Source: Deltaproteobacteria bacterium (GTDB lineage: Bacteria > Desulfobacterota > B13-G15). From it: DNA of 7,647 bases. Numbering within the stretch: position 1 is the first letter of the stretch; every line of letters starts with the position of its first letter. Position numbers and translations under genes: made by a program. Shown here piece by piece: positions 6,337 through 7,647 of this stretch. The notes beneath the pieces were generated by a model that was not told the origin of the DNA, searched no databases, and saw only the letters and a list, made by a program, of their open reading frames with translations. The stretch lies in contig QMLA01000040.1 in NCBI GenBank assembly GCA_003646585.1, positions 1 to 7,647 on the forward strand, given 5' to 3'.

Positions 6337-7647
6337 ACATAGCCTGCAGTTCATCGGCAAGGGCGGCTATTTCGTCTATAGCTGCCGATATCTGCTCCAT
6401 CGCGGCCTTCTGTTGCTGGGCAGCCTTGCTGGCCTCATCCACCGATTTGGATATCTGTTCTGCGGCCGCGGCTATCTGCTGAATACCATTGGCCACCTCG
6501 GCGACCACCTCAACGTTGGCCTCAGCACGCTCCTTCACCTCGTTGAAGGAAACGCTTATCCCTTCGATCTCTCCGGTCAACCTTGCGATTTCCTCCCTCA
6601 ACCCTTTGGCCTTCTCCACTTCGGCCTTGGCACTCGAAAGCGCCATCTCCAGATCCTCCGTACAGGTGGCGATCTGAGTGTTCATGTTCTCGAGGGTCTC
6701 CTTTATGTTGTCGACATTCCCCTCTGCCTCCTGGGCAAGGTCCTTAATGTCGCCTGAAACTACCTCGAATCCCTTTCCGTATTCCCCAGCCTTGGCCGCC
6801 TCAATGGCCCCAGAGACCGAGAGCATGTTGATCTGGAGCGTAATCGCGTTGATCTTCTCCACGACCTTGTCCATGGCCTTAACCAACTTGGCCAGATCGC
6901 GGAGGCTGGCGATATTCCCGGTCAAACCCTCCTCTATCTTCAGCACCCCGTCAATCATCCTGCTGATCGCCTGCTCATTTTCCACAAAGAGCCCCTTTAG
7001 TCTCTCCATCTTTGTGGTCGAATCCAAAGCCAGCTCGCTCACCCCCTTCAGGAGGCCTTCCAGATGCCTCACTCCCTTTGCCGCCTCCTCGGTATTCCTT
7101 GCCTGTTGCTCGGCTGCAGCACTCAGCTGGCCAAGGGCGTCCTCAATCTCCTTGGCCGACTTTGTCGACTCCTCCACAGCTGCGGAAAGCTCTTCGGCAG
7201 CAGCGGCCAGCTCCGAAGAGGCTTTATCCTCGATGCTGCTTGACTCCCGTAGCTCCTGGGCCATCCTCCTCAACTCCTCTGCCGCCGAAGATATGTCCGA
7301 GAGGGCCTTGTTCTGCTCACCGAGGGTCTTCTCTATCTGGGTGGAAGCCGAAGCCTGCTGTTCGGCAGCAGCAGCTATCTCTGCACTGCTCTTTTTCAAC
7401 TCTTCACCGACCTGTAGGCCTTTGGCGAAGGCCTCACTGGCCTTTCTCGCTGCTTCAGCCACGGCCTTGGCAGCTTCGGCGACCTCATTTAGGTTGCGCA
7501 AGACCTCCTCGGCCTCCTGGACCCTCTGCTGCCCTTCCTCGGCGGCCCTTTTGACCGCATCGACGACCTCCTTGGTAGAGGACTGGATTTTCCCTACGGC
7601 CTCCTTTATCTGACGGGCCGCCGAGGAAGGGCAGCAGAGGGTCCAGG
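6335..7647 (-). CDS. Chemoreceptor (MCP) cytoplasmic signalling domain, 5' end cut by window edge
   Basis: The frame is open from the right edge to TGA at 6335-6337, giving the C-terminal 436 residues. It is a long Ala/Glu/Gln-rich coiled coil without a membrane segment in the visible part. The hairpin tip, INMLSVSGAIEAAKAGEYGK followed by GFEVVSGDIKDLAQEA, is the kinase/CheW contact region and is closest to the FrzCD-like variant rather than the common ALNAAIEAARAGEXGRGF form. Methylation-type Glu/Gln pairs occur on both arms (AAAAEQQAS, AAAAEELSA, AAAAEQISK). The N-terminal arm carries a 28-residue repeat (7040-7375). No C-terminal CheR/CheB tethering pentapeptide is present; the end is DEIAALADELQAM. 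The first 33 bases (7615-7647, reading WTLCCPSSAA) are probably not true gene sequence, because they are an exact inverted copy of 7516-7548; trust the protein only from about 7614 down. A TTG at 7501 is only the first start-like codon inside the frame, not a real start. Confidence 0.93.
   Translation of the reverse strand, partial: WTLCCPSSAARQIKEAVGKIQSSTKEVVDAVKRAAEEGQQRVQEAEEVLRNLNEVAEAAKAVAEAARKASEAFAKGLQVGEELKKSSAEIAAAAEQQASASTQIEKTLGEQNKALSDISSAAEELRRMAQELRESSSIEDKASSELAAAAEELSAAVEESTKSAKEIEDALGQLSAAAEQQARNTEEAAKGVRHLEGLLKGVSELALDSTTKMERLKGLFVENEQAISRMIDGVLKIEEGLTGNIASLRDLAKLVKAMDKVVEKINAITLQINMLSVSGAIEAAKAGEYGKGFEVVSGDIKDLAQEAEGNVDNIKETLENMNTQIATCTEDLEMALSSAKAEVEKAKGLREEIARLTGEIEGISVSFNEVKERAEANVEVVAEVANGIQQIAAAAEQISKSVDEASKAAQQQKAAMEQISAAIDEIAALADELQAM
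7040..7375 (-). repeat. Four 28-residue (84-bp) tandem units in the MCP coiled coil
   Basis: Within the receptor arm, four consecutive units of exactly 28 residues start AAAAEQQ, SSAAEEL, AAAAEEL and SAAAEQQ, and end in DI, EL, QL and GV. Twenty-eight residues equal four heptads, so the same face of the helix carries a Glu/Gln pair in each unit. The first and third units fit the methylation-site consensus with a small residue at the last position; the other two have Arg there. The units are similar at the protein level only. Confidence 0.7.
7516..7647. repeat. Perfect 33-bp inverted repeat at the right edge
   Basis: Bases 7516-7548 and 7615-7647 are exact reverse complements over 33 bases, with 66 bases between, and the second arm ends at the last base of the window. 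A perfect palindrome of this length inside codons for a receptor coiled coil is not expected. The right arm translates as an unlikely Trp/Cys/Pro-containing peptide. It is most simply a fold-back chimera or assembly end artefact. Confidence 0.85.

Noticed and set aside
6324..6338. GTG at 6338 as start of the triple-CheW gene
   Set aside because: It has no ribosome binding site, whereas ATG 6323 has GAGGAGGT at good spacing.
1..7647. Promoters, terminators, tRNA/rRNA, CRISPR, riboswitch or insertion sequence
   Set aside because: Genes abut or overlap throughout, leaving no intergenic room, and I saw no convincing hairpin-plus-U-tract, repeat array or transposase-like sequence on either strand.

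Overview
The window looks like one tightly packed bacterial chemosensory operon read entirely from the minus strand, so transcription runs from high to low coordinates. In transcription order it holds: a chemoreceptor (MCP) signalling region cut by the right edge; a protein with three CheW domains; CheB, split by an in-frame amber codon; a HEAT-repeat protein; CheR; a CheY-like single-domain response regulator; a second single-domain response regulator; a soluble PAS-type histidine kinase; and a helical protein, cut by the left edge, whose middle resembles a degenerate receptor hairpin tip. Intergenic gaps are 0-11 bp or replaced by overlaps of 4-35 bp, most starts have a strong GGAGG-type ribosome binding site, and there is no gene-free stretch. 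I see no promoter, terminator, tRNA, rRNA, CRISPR or insertion sequence. No CheA, CheD, CheC or CheX is present; they may lie outside the window.

The host is a bacterium with high use of AGG for arginine and many Lys/Glu residues. This would fit a thermophilic or deep-branching lineage, or a Nitrospirota/Desulfobacterota-like one, but that is only an impression. By hand counts, GC is uneven: about 55-58% in sampled lines of cheW and the kinase C-terminus, but about 40% in the second response regulator and 37-42% in the left-edge gene.

Inferred working: the MCP and the CheW scaffold would control a kinase not seen here. CheR and CheB would methylate and demethylate the receptor. CheY-like proteins would carry the output. 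The HEAT protein probably acts as a protein-interaction module. The receptor tip has the FrzCD-type variant sequence (LSVSGAIEAAKAGEYGKGF), so the system may control something other than classic flagellar swimming.

Three points need care. The cheB reading frame is interrupted by TAG at 4559-4561 although both halves are well conserved. The last 33 bases of the window are the exact reverse complement of bases 7516-7548, which suggests a fold-back artefact at a contig end. The partial gene at 1-576 is easy to miss because it runs off the edge and overlaps the kinase gene.
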